A DNA stretch of 64,000 nt. Origin: Actinoplanes xinjiangensis (GTDB lineage: Bacteria; Actinomycetota; Actinomycetes; Mycobacteriales; Micromonosporaceae). The DNA lies in assembly GCF_003148685.1 (NCBI RefSeq), contig NZ_QGGR01000021.1:1-64000 (forward strand). The letters are read 5' to 3'. This document shows positions 8,917 to 17,035 of the stretch, in pieces. Below the pieces are notes generated by a model. It was not told the DNA's origin and searched no databases. It worked only from the letters and a program-made list of their open reading frames with translations. The translations under genes and the position numbers were made by a program. How positions within the stretch are numbered: position 1 is the first letter of the stretch; every line of letters starts with the position of its first letter.

Positions 8917-11244
8917 TCACTTCCACACTTCGGCGGTCGTGGGGGTGCTGCGGCGGCCGTCGCGGTGGAGGGTGACGACCGAGACCGTGTACTCCTTGGT
9001 GGGGTCCAGGTCCGGGATGATCGTGGTGATGGCCCCGGCGTCGACCGTGACCGTGGGGCCGTCCGGGCTGATGGTCACCTCGTAGCCGGCGATCGTCTCC
9101 GGGTTGCCCGGCGCGGTGAACCACAAGACCTGCACGTCGCTGCCGGTCATGAACGCGTAGAGCTCCGGTACCGGCGCCGGGGGCCCCACCGCCGTGATGG
9201 TCCAGGCGAACGTCACCGACGAGGCCGTACCGTGCGAGTCGGTGGCGGTGGCGGTCACCTCGAAGGCGCCCTCCCTGGTGGGCGAGCCGGTGACGCGGCC
9301 TCGATCGTTGCCGCTCAGCCCGTCCGGCAGGCCGGTGAACTGCCACTGGACGTACTCCCGGTCGGTGGCCTTCAACTGCAGCTCGACGAGGGCGTCGACC
9401 TCGGTGCGCTGGGGCCCGGGGTCCTCGACGACCGGCGGGGCGTGCACCTCCCACCAGAAGTCGGTGACGTCCTTGTACCCGTCCGGGTCGGTCACGATGA
9501 TCGCCGGGGTCGACCAGGCGTCCTCGACCAGGGTGCCGGTGATGAGGCCGTCCTCGCTGATGGTGAGTCCCTTGGGCAACTCCTCGGCGGTGAAGCGCAG
9601 CGGCCCGCCCTGCAGGTCGGTCGCCTCGGCCTGCAGGCGCACGGTGTCGCCCACCCGGTCGGTCCGGTCCGCGATCGGCACGATCGTCGGGGTCTGCTTG
9701 ACCGACGGCGTCGCCTCGACCTGCACGGCGGTCCAGGCGGCGGCCACGGCCGCATACTCGGTGCTGTCCTTGCCGTGCAGGTCCTCGGCGCTGCGCAGGG
9801 TCGCGGCACGCGCCTCGGAGAAGGTCGTCGTCGACACCATGTAGCGGGTCAGCGCGTGGTACCAGATCGCCCCGGCCTTGTCGCGCCCGATGCCGGTCAC
9901 CGGCGCCGCACCCCGGCACGGGGTCGCCTCGCTCCAGGCCGACCGCGCGCTGCCCTCGGCCAGCGTGTAGAAGAACCTGTTGGGTACGCCCGACAGATAG
10001 TGCACGTCGCGGTCCGCGCCGTCCCAGCAGCCGATCGACCTGCCGTCGCGGGCCGGGTCGTCCATGTATCGCAGCGCCCCGCCCTCGCCACCGACGTCGG
10101 ACTGCTCGCCGATGAGGTAGTCGGGCGGGTCGACCGGGTTGGCGGCGGCGAACTCGACAAGCGTGCCGAAGATGTCGCTGGTCGCCTCGTTGAGCCCGCC
10201 CGACTGGCCCCAGTACTGGAGGTCGGCGGTCGCGCTGGTCACGCCGTGCGCCCACTCGTGGGCGACGATGTCCTGCGAGGTCAGCGCCTTCTTCCGGGAG
10301 TCGCCGGCGCCGAACCGCATGCAGAAGCACGAGTCGCTCCAGCTGGCGTTCCCGTCGGCGGAGCTGTCGTGGACGATCGCCAGGGCGCCGCGGCCGTCGT
10401 TGGCGATGCCGTTGCGCCCGTACGTGCGCTGGAAGAAGTCCCAGGTCTGCTGCACACCGTGCTGGACGTCGACGGCGAGCGTGGCCGGGTCGGCGAGCGT
10501 GCCGTCGCCCCAGGCGTTGTCAGCGTCGGTGAAGGCGGCCGTGTCGCCCGGCGCGGGAAAGTTCCTGCGCAGCGCGTTGCGGGTCTCGGAGTTGCCCCGG
10601 TCCGGGTCGACGAGCTGGTAGCTGCCGTCGTCGCGGCGGGTGGTGTTCAGCGTGACCGGGCCGGAGAGCTGCCCGTGGCCGGTGCCCGCGTGGCCGGACA
10701 TCCGGATGTCGTCGACCGTGCGGCGCAACTTGCCGGTCGAGGCGTCCAGGATCTTCTCGACGCCGTCGCCGCGGACCCGCCAGGCCAGCACCGGTGTACC
10801 CGCGGCCGCATCGACGACAAGGGTGGTGGCCGGCTTGCCCCGAACCGCCGCCGCCGCCTTCTTCGCGGAGACCGCGGGCTTCGTGGACAGCTTGATGACC
10901 TGGTCCTGCGCCACCGTGGTGGAACTCAGGCGCCCGTCGGCCGTCGAGTGCACGACGAAGTCGCCGCCCAGCACCTCGAGACCGTGGTAGGTCCGGTGCA
11001 GGCGGACGTGGCGGCTGCCGTCCGGGTCGACCAGCACGTCGCTTACCGCGTACTTCTCGTCCGGGCCACCCCGCACGGTGCTGCGGTCGCGCTGCACGAC
11101 CGAGGTCGCGTCGGCAGCGGCCCGGCCCGGGTCAGGCAGGGGCGGCGGTGCCGCTGCGGCCTGCGTGGTCGTTGTCATCACCGCGATACCCGCGGTGATC
11201 ATCGCGAGGCTTGCTGCGCCTGCGACCGTGCGTCGTCCCGCCAC
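8917..11244 (-). CDS. Secreted M4 (thermolysin-like) metalloprotease with Ig-like and fibronectin III tail
   Basis: Extracellular zinc endopeptidase of 775 residues. It has a signal peptide (residues 1-32), an FTP/PepSY-like propeptide (about 45-195), then the catalytic domain. The zinc motif HEWAH is at about 329-333, with the third ligand Glu353 in GGLNEATSD and a downstream active-site His in DVHYLSG. After the catalytic domain come two putative Ig-like domains (each with a TPTIVPIADRT- or PGPQRTEVDA-type entry) and a C-terminal fibronectin III-like domain with PGNPETIAGYEVTI. These tails usually mediate substrate or cell-wall/polymer binding. The gene stands alone with its own terminator. 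Confidence 0.92.
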   Translation of the reverse strand: MAGRRTVAGAASLAMITAGIAVMTTTTQAAAAPPPLPDPGRAAADATSVVQRDRSTVRGGPDEKYAVSDVLVDPDGSRHVRLHRTYHGLEVLGGDFVVHSTADGRLSSTTVAQDQVIKLSTKPAVSAKKAAAAVRGKPATTLVVDAAAGTPVLAWRVRGDGVEKILDASTGKLRRTVDDIRMSGHAGTGHGQLSGPVTLNTTRRDDGSYQLVDPDRGNSETRNALRRNFPAPGDTAAFTDADNAWGDGTLADPATLAVDVQHGVQQTWDFFQRTYGRNGIANDGRGALAIVHDSSADGNASWSDSCFCMRFGAGDSRKKALTSQDIVAHEWAHGVTSATADLQYWGQSGGLNEATSDIFGTLVEFAAANPVDPPDYLIGEQSDVGGEGGALRYMDDPARDGRSIGCWDGADRDVHYLSGVPNRFFYTLAEGSARSAWSEATPCRGAAPVTGIGRDKAGAIWYHALTRYMVSTTTFSEARAATLRSAEDLHGKDSTEYAAVAAAWTAVQVEATPSVKQTPTIVPIADRTDRVGDTVRLQAEATDLQGGPLRFTAEELPKGLTISEDGLITGTLVEDAWSTPAIIVTDPDGYKDVTDFWWEVHAPPVVEDPGPQRTEVDALVELQLKATDREYVQWQFTGLPDGLSGNDRGRVTGSPTREGAFEVTATATDSHGTASSVTFAWTITAVGPPAPVPELYAFMTGSDVQVLWFTAPGNPETIAGYEVTISPDGPTVTVDAGAITTIIPDLDPTKEYTVSVVTLHRDGRRSTPTTAEVWK

Positions 11245-11491
11245 GTGTTCCCCGTTCCCCGTTGTGGATCGACGGGGAACATAGCGGAACTCTTCAATCC
11301 TTGTTGTCCCCTACGGAGTCCTTTGTGGGCATCCTCACCGGCGATCGCGCACCGGCATCCGATCCGCCGGCGACTGGGCCCCGGCGGCTGAGGGCCACCG
11401 CCACACCCACGCCCTCGACGACCGGCCCGATCCCGGTCATGCGACATCTCGGAGGGCGGCGATAAGGTGCGGGCACCCGCGGAGAGAGGTC

Positions 11492-12253
11492 ATGAACGTG
11501 TGGGGCGAGGTTCACGTCTTCCAAGAGCGCACCTTCGTGACGCGTGGTCGGTTCACCACGGGGGTAGCCGTCGAAGGCGATGCCTCCGGCGCGCGGCTGG
11601 GCGAGGCGATCCTGCGTCTCTACGCGCTGGACCCTGATTCGTACCGGGACGAAAAAGCCTCGTGGCGCGCCTTCTGCGAGGACGTCGTCGGCGTTCCGGT
11701 CCGGCGATACCATCCTGAGAAGTCCGCGCGGGTCTACCTCCGCGACAGCACGTGGCACGTCGCGGTCGGCCCGTTCGGCCCCGAGGCGGAGATGCCGGCG
11801 GTGCCGGCCATCGACGTCCCGCACGAGCTCGGCGCGCTGGTTCGCCGCGTGCTCGACGCGAGCGAACCACGGTGGCCGGCGATCCGCCAGGTAATGATCT
11901 TGACGCTTGCCACCGGCCGGCTGATCGTCATGCCGATCGTCAGGGGTTCTCTCGTCGGCCCGGTGTGCACCGCCGAGCCGGAGACCGCGTCACTTCTGTC
12001 GGCCGTCCGTGCCACCCTTCCGGAGTCGGACCGGGAGTGGGGAGAAAACCCGGAGTACGTGGAGGCGCTCGCCACCGCCGGTGTCGACGGGAAGCTGCTG
12101 AACGGTTGTGCCACCGTGCACCTCGAAGAGCTGTCCACCGACTCGGTCCGGCTCACCGGCACGGGCAGTGCCCACCACCGGCCCGTCACGGAGCGGAGCT
12201 GGCTGGGCCCGCCGGCGACCTCGCCGCGGTGTGCGCCGAGGCTGCGCGGATGA
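11492..12253 (+). CDS. Conserved hypothetical protein, first gene of a three-gene unit
   Basis: 253 residues with no family I can name. It begins MNVWGEVHVFQERTF after a purine-rich GGAGAGAGGT ribosome binding site. No signal peptide or membrane segment is evident; composition is that of a soluble mixed alpha/beta protein. Its stop overlaps the next start (ATGA at 12250-12253). The last 25-30 residues (from about SWLGPPATS) look unnatural. The +1-shifted frame over the same bases reads AELAGPAGDLAAVCAEAAR and runs straight into the next protein, so a frameshift, natural or a sequence error, may have split one longer gene. Confidence 0.65.
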   Translation: MNVWGEVHVFQERTFVTRGRFTTGVAVEGDASGARLGEAILRLYALDPDSYRDEKASWRAFCEDVVGVPVRRYHPEKSARVYLRDSTWHVAVGPFGPEAEMPAVPAIDVPHELGALVRRVLDASEPRWPAIRQVMILTLATGRLIVMPIVRGSLVGPVCTAEPETASLLSAVRATLPESDREWGENPEYVEALATAGVDGKLLNGCATVHLEELSTDSVRLTGTGSAHHRPVTERSWLGPPATSPRCAPRLRG

Positions 12254-12906
12254 TCGCGGATCTTCCGGTCGAGCACCTACCTCCCGGCACCCCTGCCGGG
12301 GCCGGCTTCGGCATCAAGAGGACCTGGCTGGCGGTACGGAACAGCACCGTCGAGCAGGTCGCCGCCGCGATCGGCCTGACCGGCGCCACCCCGACCGGCT
12401 GGGACGAGGGCGTGAGGGCCGCCTCTCAGGGTGATCAGGTGTTCGTCTCGCCGCCGGCCGGCGGATGGATCTTCGTGGTCAACGCCGTGCGCGGGTTCGA
12501 CGGCTCGTCCGTGGCGCATCTCAGCGCCCGGCTCGGCACCGAGGTGCAGTACTTCGGCAATCACCGGGTCGCGGACTACGCCGAGTGGGCGCTCGCCGTC
12601 GACGGGCAGCTGGTTCGCCATGTCTATTGCAGCGAGACCACCGAATGTTGCGAGGAGACCGGCCCGCCCACACCGGTGGAGATCGAGCTCGGCTTCGTGG
12701 CGACGGAACCGGGCTGCATGTGGCCCGACCAGGACGACGTCATGCGCGTTGCCGCGGCCTGGAGCATCGACCCGAACGCCCTCGGCGTCATCGAATCAAG
12801 CCCGGGCCCCGGCCTGGTCGGCGCCGTCTCCAACCGCTCGGCAACTGTTCCCCCGCCGCCATCGCAACTTCGGGCGCCCAAGCTTGGGGCAACATCACAA
12901 GGGTAG
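12250..12906 (+). CDS. Conserved actinobacterial hypothetical protein
   Basis: 218 residues from the overlapping ATG; a longer version reading in from upstream is possible. The core, from KRTWLAVRNSTVEQVAAAIGL through FVSPPAGGWIFVV, GTEVQYFGNHRV and AAAWSIDPN, resembles a family of soluble actinobacterial proteins of unknown function that I recall only as hypothetical. A Cys pair (TECCEE) and a further Cys (EPGCMWPDQDD) are present. It is likely co-translated with the gene before it and lies 7 nt before the TPR-GGDEF gene, so the three probably form one transcript. No enzymatic motif is seen. Confidence 0.7.
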   Translation: MIADLPVEHLPPGTPAGAGFGIKRTWLAVRNSTVEQVAAAIGLTGATPTGWDEGVRAASQGDQVFVSPPAGGWIFVVNAVRGFDGSSVAHLSARLGTEVQYFGNHRVADYAEWALAVDGQLVRHVYCSETTECCEETGPPTPVEIELGFVATEPGCMWPDQDDVMRVAAAWSIDPNALGVIESSPGPGLVGAVSNRSATVPPPPSQLRAPKLGATSQG

Positions 12907-12913
12907 GGGCGAC

Positions 12914-14539
12914 GTGACGATCCTAGGGCAGACGGCGGAACCACACGCCGCGGTATCTCTCGAGACGCTCGAACCCGTCATCGCAGACGATTCGGCAATT
13001 CATACCGCGGACGAGCTCGCGGCGGAACTGCTGGAGTTGGAACTCGGCGATGCCGCACAACTACCCGCCGAACTCACGCGGGCGGTCCACGCGCAGCAGG
13101 CGGCCCAGCGACTGGGCCGCCGCGACCTGTACCTGCGAGCATCTCTGCATCGAAGCAACGTGCTGAGCCGGGAAGGCGATACGGTCGAGGCCGGCCGGAT
13201 CGCCCACGGTGTCTACGCGGAAGCAGCCGAACTCGGCGATGCCTATCTGCTGGCCCGCAGTCATCAATCGCTGTCGGTCTTCTTCTATCAGGTCGGCGAC
13301 CTGGCCAACGCCCTCGGGCACGCGGTGCAGTGCATGACCTACACCAACGCCGACATCCCGGCGGCGATCCGCGCCCGGCACATCATGGCTCTCGCGGTGA
13401 TGCTCGACGAGACCGGTGCGTCCGAAGAGGCGGCCCGGCGTTTCGACGAGGCACTCACGATCACCCTCGCGCTCGGCGATGGCGTGATGACGATGCGTGT
13501 TCTCAACAACATGACCTATACCGCGTACGAGCAGGGAGATCGGCAGCTCGCCGAGACGCTGGCCGACCGGATCCGGGAGACGGCGCGCAGCCACGGTCTG
13601 CCGATCCAGGCCACGAGCCTGGACACGCTGGCCCGGGTGTGGATGATGTCCGGCCAGTTCGCGAAGGCGGAGAACGAGTTGGCCCCGCTCTGGGATGCGG
13701 CGTCAGCGCACCTGTTCGACGTGGGCTACGCCCTGGTCGAAGCGCTCGTCACCGCCGCCGAGGCCCAGCGGGAGCAGGGTGCCTTCGACCGCGCGCAGAG
13801 CACTCTGCATCGGGCCGTCCAGCTGTGCGCCGACCGGGATCTGCCCGGATTCCGGGCCCAGACCCGCGAGGCGCAGGCGCTGTTGTACGCCGCGGCGGGC
13901 CGCTACCGGGAGGCGTTCGAGGAGCACCGCCGCTTCCACAGCGACACGCAGGCCCTGCAGTCCGCGCAACGTGAAGCCCGCGCCCAGACGCTGCACGCCG
14001 TGTATGAAGCCGACGAGGCTCGTCGGGCCAGCGAGGCGTTCCGCGAGATGGCGTACCGCGATGCGCTCACCGGCCTGCACAACCGCCGCTACGTCGACGA
14101 GACGCTGCCGGGACTGCTGGACGGCGCCGGGCCGGGTGTGCTGTCCGTCGCGCTGGTCGACCTCGATCGGTTCAAACAGGTCAACGACACGCTGTCGCAC
14201 CAGGTCGGCGACCTCGTACTCCAGCAGCTCGCGACGATCCTGCTCCGGCACATTCCGGCCGCGGCGACCGCGGCCCGCCTCGGCGGCGAGGAGTTCGTCA
14301 TCCTGCTGCCCGGCCTCGACGCCGCGGCCGGACGGCAGGCGTCCGAGGCGATCCGTCGAGCTGTCGCCGAGCACGACTGGACGCCGATCACCGGCGGCCT
14401 TGCCGTGACCGCCAGCATCGGGCTCACCACGGTCACCGGCGGCGGTACACCAGCGTCGACGGCGCTGGCTGCCGCCGACCGCAGCCTCTACGCGGCCAAG
14501 CGTCTGGGACGAAACCGGGTCTGCACCGATCCCGCCTGA
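12914..14539 (+). CDS. TPR-repeat diguanylate cyclase
   Basis: 541 residues with no membrane segment. Residues 1-370 are helical TPR-like repeats (for example YLLARSHQSLSVFFYQVGD and FDRAQSTLHRAVQLCADRD) ending in a linker helix. Residues about 378-540 form a GGDEF domain with intact DLDRFKQVND metal site and LGGEEFVILL active site, so it should make c-di-GMP. No RxxD product-inhibition site precedes GGEEF. The start is GTG at 12914 with AGGGG upstream. The TPR part probably senses a protein partner; the two unknown proteins just upstream are candidates because the genes are almost contiguous. Confidence 0.88.
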   Translation: MTILGQTAEPHAAVSLETLEPVIADDSAIHTADELAAELLELELGDAAQLPAELTRAVHAQQAAQRLGRRDLYLRASLHRSNVLSREGDTVEAGRIAHGVYAEAAELGDAYLLARSHQSLSVFFYQVGDLANALGHAVQCMTYTNADIPAAIRARHIMALAVMLDETGASEEAARRFDEALTITLALGDGVMTMRVLNNMTYTAYEQGDRQLAETLADRIRETARSHGLPIQATSLDTLARVWMMSGQFAKAENELAPLWDAASAHLFDVGYALVEALVTAAEAQREQGAFDRAQSTLHRAVQLCADRDLPGFRAQTREAQALLYAAAGRYREAFEEHRRFHSDTQALQSAQREARAQTLHAVYEADEARRASEAFREMAYRDALTGLHNRRYVDETLPGLLDGAGPGVLSVALVDLDRFKQVNDTLSHQVGDLVLQQLATILLRHIPAAATAARLGGEEFVILLPGLDAAAGRQASEAIRRAVAEHDWTPITGGLAVTASIGLTTVTGGGTPASTALAAADRSLYAAKRLGRNRVCTDPA

Positions 14540-14620
14540 ACCGACGCTGTTCCGGTACGTCGGCGCATCATGTTCACCGGTTGCCGGCTCGCACCGCACC
14601 GGTCTCGTATGCATGGTTGA

Positions 14621-14680
14621 CATCTCCCCGCCCTGAAGGGACGGGGATTCCACTGGGTCGCCCCAGAGTCGTTCCTGGTT
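14621..14680 (-). ncRNA. Putative omega RNA 3' scaffold of TnpB
   Basis: TnpB guide RNAs come from the 3' end of tnpB and the right end of the element. Here a strong hairpin lies 34-54 nt after the tnpB stop: CCCCG/CGGGG plus CCCT/AGGG (14626-14646, one bulged A, GA loop). On the minus strand it is followed by GATGTCAA and then flanking DNA, where a guide of about 16 nt would begin near 14616. Whether it is expressed is unknown. Confidence 0.55.
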
Positions 14681-15537
14681 CATCGCCGATCGCCCGTCCG
14701 GGAGGTGGTTCCCCGTTGAGGTCTGACATCAGCTCCGCAGGCCGTCACCGCCAGCCCGGCGGCCAGAATGTTGCGGGCCGCATTCACGTCCCGGTCATGC
14801 CTGGTGTCACAGCCGGTGCAGGTCCACTCCCGCACCGACAACGCCATCTTCTGCGCTTGTGTCCCGCACACCGAGCAGAGCCGGGTGGACGGATACCAGC
14901 GGGGCACCGCGATCAGCGTCCGCCCGTACTCCTGCGCCTTGTACTCCAGCAGGGTCCGGAACATGCCCCACGAGGCGTCGCTGATCGCCCGCGCCAGCGT
15001 GTGACTCTTGAGCATGTTGCGCACGGCGAGGTCCTCGATCACGAGCACTTGATTCTCGCGCACGAGCCGAGTCGTCACCTTCTGCAGTGCATCCCGACGC
15101 CGGTCAGCGATCCGGGCATGCACCCGCGCCACCTTCACCCGCGCCTTCTCCCGATTGCGGGAGCCCTTCCCCTTACGCGCCAGCTTTCGCTGCGCCCGGA
15201 CCAGAGCGGCACGTTCCCGGGCCTCCTGCCGCGGGTTGTCGACCGTCGTGCCGTCCGACAGCGTCAGCAACCGGTTCAACCCGGCGTCGACCCCGACCAT
15301 CGCCGTGGTGGCCGCAGCGGTGACGGCGGGCACCACGACACGCAGCGACACGAACCAGCGGCCCGCCCGGTCCTGCGACACGGTCACCGTCGACGGCACC
15401 GCACCGGACCTGCGATTCGAGTGCAGCGGAACCTGCCCCAAGGCACCGGAGGCGCCCGCGCCGCCACGGTGACCGGACCGGGCTCCCGGCTTGCCCCCGG
15501 CCGGGAGCCCACCCGTCACCCTGTAGAAGGCGACCAC
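14680..15537 (-). CDS. tnpB: TnpB RNA-guided nuclease, N-terminally truncated
   Basis: 285 residues against about 370-400 for a complete TnpB. The RuvC triad is present: Asp84 in VGVDAGLNRLLTL, Glu168 in VLVIEDLAVRNM and Asp250 in HDRDVNAARNI. The zinc finger is also kept (Cys221/Cys224 in CSVCG, Cys240/Cys243 in CTGC). Recognisable homology starts only at about residue 33 (LGQVPLH, PSTVTVSQDRAGRWFVS). The first 30 residues are low-complexity Gly/Arg/Pro and replace the helical N-terminal wedge/REC region needed for guide and TAM recognition. I infer a decayed or non-cutting protein; some TnpB-derived proteins without cutting function act as repressors, but those usually lose the RuvC residues rather than the N-terminus. 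Confidence 0.82.
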   Translation of the reverse strand: MVAFYRVTGGLPAGGKPGARSGHRGGAGASGALGQVPLHSNRRSGAVPSTVTVSQDRAGRWFVSLRVVVPAVTAAATTAMVGVDAGLNRLLTLSDGTTVDNPRQEARERAALVRAQRKLARKGKGSRNREKARVKVARVHARIADRRRDALQKVTTRLVRENQVLVIEDLAVRNMLKSHTLARAISDASWGMFRTLLEYKAQEYGRTLIAVPRWYPSTRLCSVCGTQAQKMALSVREWTCTGCDTRHDRDVNAARNILAAGLAVTACGADVRPQRGTTSRTGDRR

Positions 15538-15602
15538 CGTCCCGCTCGATCGCGGGCTACCGACCGCGGGTTCCCGGCCGCGAAGGTAATGCGTTCCCGG
15601 GG

Positions 15603-16067
15603 TCAGCCGTTGCCCGTCGAGCGCAGGTGGGCACGGGCCCGGCCGAGGGTGTCGGCGAGGGTGACCAGTTGATCCCGGTCGAGCTGGTCGATCAGGTTCT
15701 CCCGGACCACACGCAGGTGGCCGGGCGCGGCCTTGAGCAGAGCCTGCTGCCCGTCCGCGGTGAGCACGGCGAGGATGCCCCGGTCATCGCTGGCGCAGGC
15801 CTCCCGCCGGACCAGGCCGGCCTTCTCCAGTTGGCTGACCTGATAGGTGAGGCCGCTACGGGAAGTGACCAGCGCGAGGGCGAGTTCGGCCATACGCATG
15901 CGCTGGTCGGGGGCTTCGGCGAGACGGGTGAGCAGTTCGTACTGCGGCTGAGTCAGCCCACCGTCCTCGCGTAACTGCTGGTTGATGCGCTGGAGCAGGA
16001 GATTGCTGGTGTCGAGGAAGGCCACCCACGCCCGCATCTCCACCTCGTCGAGCCACCGTTCGGTCAC
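15603..16067 (-). CDS. MarR-family transcriptional regulator
   Basis: 154-residue winged-helix repressor starting at GTG. The DNA-binding core reads LTQPQYELLTRLAEAP, MRMAELALALVTSRSGLT and the wing LVRREACASDDRGILAVLT. Cys at about 107 (EACASDD) lies in the wing turn and could be redox- or electrophile-sensitive, but this is speculation. It is divergent from an NADPH/F420-reductase-like gene and separated from it by three near-identical operator copies, so it very probably represses that gene and itself. Confidence 0.9.
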   Translation of the reverse strand: MTERWLDEVEMRAWVAFLDTSNLLLQRINQQLREDGGLTQPQYELLTRLAEAPDQRMRMAELALALVTSRSGLTYQVSQLEKAGLVRREACASDDRGILAVLTADGQQALLKAAPGHLRVVRENLIDQLDRDQLVTLADTLGRARAHLRSTGNG

Positions 16068-16086
16068 CCCACGACGGTAGCAGGTC

Positions 16087-16176
16087 GTTCGAACTCGAAC
16101 TACATGTGACCGAGGCCTCAGTTGATTCGAACTCGAACTACGTTTACCGTCTGCATGTCGTTCGAATTCGAACTAC
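16087..16176. promoter_or_regulatory. Triple MarR operator
   Basis: Three copies of TTCGAAYTCGAACTAC start at 16088, 16126 and 16161, spaced 38 and 35 bp. The third contains the perfect 14-bp palindrome GTTCGAATTCGAAC (16160-16173); the first differs by one base. They fill the gap between the divergent marR-type and reductase-like genes. Spacing near 3.5 helical turns would put repressors on a similar face of the DNA. Confidence 0.85.
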
Positions 16177-16232
16177 ACCGGCGGGGGCCACGACATGCCG
16201 CCAGCCGGACACGAGGAAGCAGGGAGAAGACC

Positions 16233-16865
16233 GTGAAGATCGCAGTTCTGGGTGCCGGTAATGTCGGTTCCGCACTTGCCGCCCGGCTGATCGCCGCAGG
16301 CCACCACGTCGTCCTGGCCGCCAGCGAGCCGGGCTCACCGCGACTGGCCGCGGCCGCGGCATCCTCGGGGGCGGAGACCGGTGCTGCCGCCGACGCCGCC
16401 GCCGCAGCCGACCTCGCGGTAGTCGCCGTGCCGTTCGCCGCGATCGATGCACTGCTCACCGACGAGGTCCGCGATGCCCTGACCGGCAAGGTCGTGATCG
16501 ACGTGACCAACCCGCTCGCCGCGGACTACATGTCATTGACCATCGGCCACAGCACCTCGGCCGGTGAGCAGGTGGCCGAGCGGCTGCCCCGCTCCCGGGT
16601 GGTCAAAGCATTCAACACCGTCTTCGCCGCCACGCTGGACACGCCCGTTCTCGGCGGCGTCAAGCAGCTGCTTCCGGTCGCCGGCGACGACGCGGACGCC
16701 AAACAGACCGTCATCGCTCTCGGTGACGAGCTGGGCTTCGAGGCCGTCGACGCCGGCCCGCTGACCAATGCCCGCTACCTGGAACCCGCCGTCGAATTCC
16801 TCATCCAGCTCGCGTACGGCCAAGGGCTCGGCGCCAACATCGGCCTGCACCTCGCACGCGGCTGA
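16233..16865 (+). CDS. NADPH-dependent F420 reductase-like / NAD(P)-binding oxidoreductase
   Basis: 210 residues. The N-terminal Rossmann motif VKIAVLGAGNVGSALAARL is followed by VVAVPFAAI and VVIDVTNPL, and then SRVVKAFNTVFA, which are the F420_oxidored family signatures. Such proteins reduce F420 with NADPH or act on other small substrates. The GTG start is supported by AGGGAGA upstream; the longer frame overlaps the operators. It is controlled by the divergent MarR regulator through three sites, which suggests an inducible detoxification enzyme. The true substrate is not shown by sequence. Confidence 0.85.
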   Translation: MKIAVLGAGNVGSALAARLIAAGHHVVLAASEPGSPRLAAAAASSGAETGAAADAAAAADLAVVAVPFAAIDALLTDEVRDALTGKVVIDVTNPLAADYMSLTIGHSTSAGEQVAERLPRSRVVKAFNTVFAATLDTPVLGGVKQLLPVAGDDADAKQTVIALGDELGFEAVDAGPLTNARYLEPAVEFLIQLAYGQGLGANIGLHLARG

Positions 16866-16970
16866 CCGGCCGGCACGGCTCTCGCCCCGGCCGCCCCGGG
16901 AACACCGTCGAGCCGTAACCGACCCATCGGGTGAGCAAACGCCGACCGGCCACGCCCGGTCGGCGGGCGC

Positions 16971-17001
16971 TTGACCTCAACGTCTGTTGAGGTTGCAGGC
17001 T
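16971..17001 (+). promoter_or_regulatory. SoxR/MerR-type promoter
   Basis: TTGACC (-35, 16971-16976) and CAGGCT (-10, 16996-17001) are separated by 19 bp, the stretched spacing of MerR-family promoters. The spacer and -35 hold the 18-bp element CCTCAACGTCTGTTGAGG (16975-16992), with 7-bp arms like a SoxR box. Transcription should start near 17008, giving a short leader with AGGAAGG before the NmrA-like gene. Confidence 0.75.
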
Positions 17002-17035
17002 GGGCCGGTCCACGTATCAGGAAGGACGGTCACCG

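Larger units (their letters stand above)
14617..15537 (-). mobile_element. Remnant of an IS200/IS605-type element (IS607/IS605 tnpB-only)
   Basis: A tnpB gene read leftward with a conserved 3' hairpin ending in the sequence TTGAC on the plus strand (14617-14621). No tnpA transposase gene is present. The left end is not recognisable because tnpB lacks its N-terminal third, so the element is probably immobile on its own. Confidence 0.7.

Noticed and set aside
8965..11391. Very long open frame on the plus strand across the M4 protease gene
   Set aside because: It is the antisense shadow of a high-GC gene. The minus-strand protein has full protease motifs, while the plus-strand translation is Arg/Gly/Val-rich with no domain.
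16087..16176. GTTCGAA-rich repeats as tRNA T-loops or a CRISPR-like array
   Set aside because: No cloverleaf or acceptor stem can be built. The three copies are palindromic, unevenly spaced and lie in a divergent promoter, so operators explain them better.
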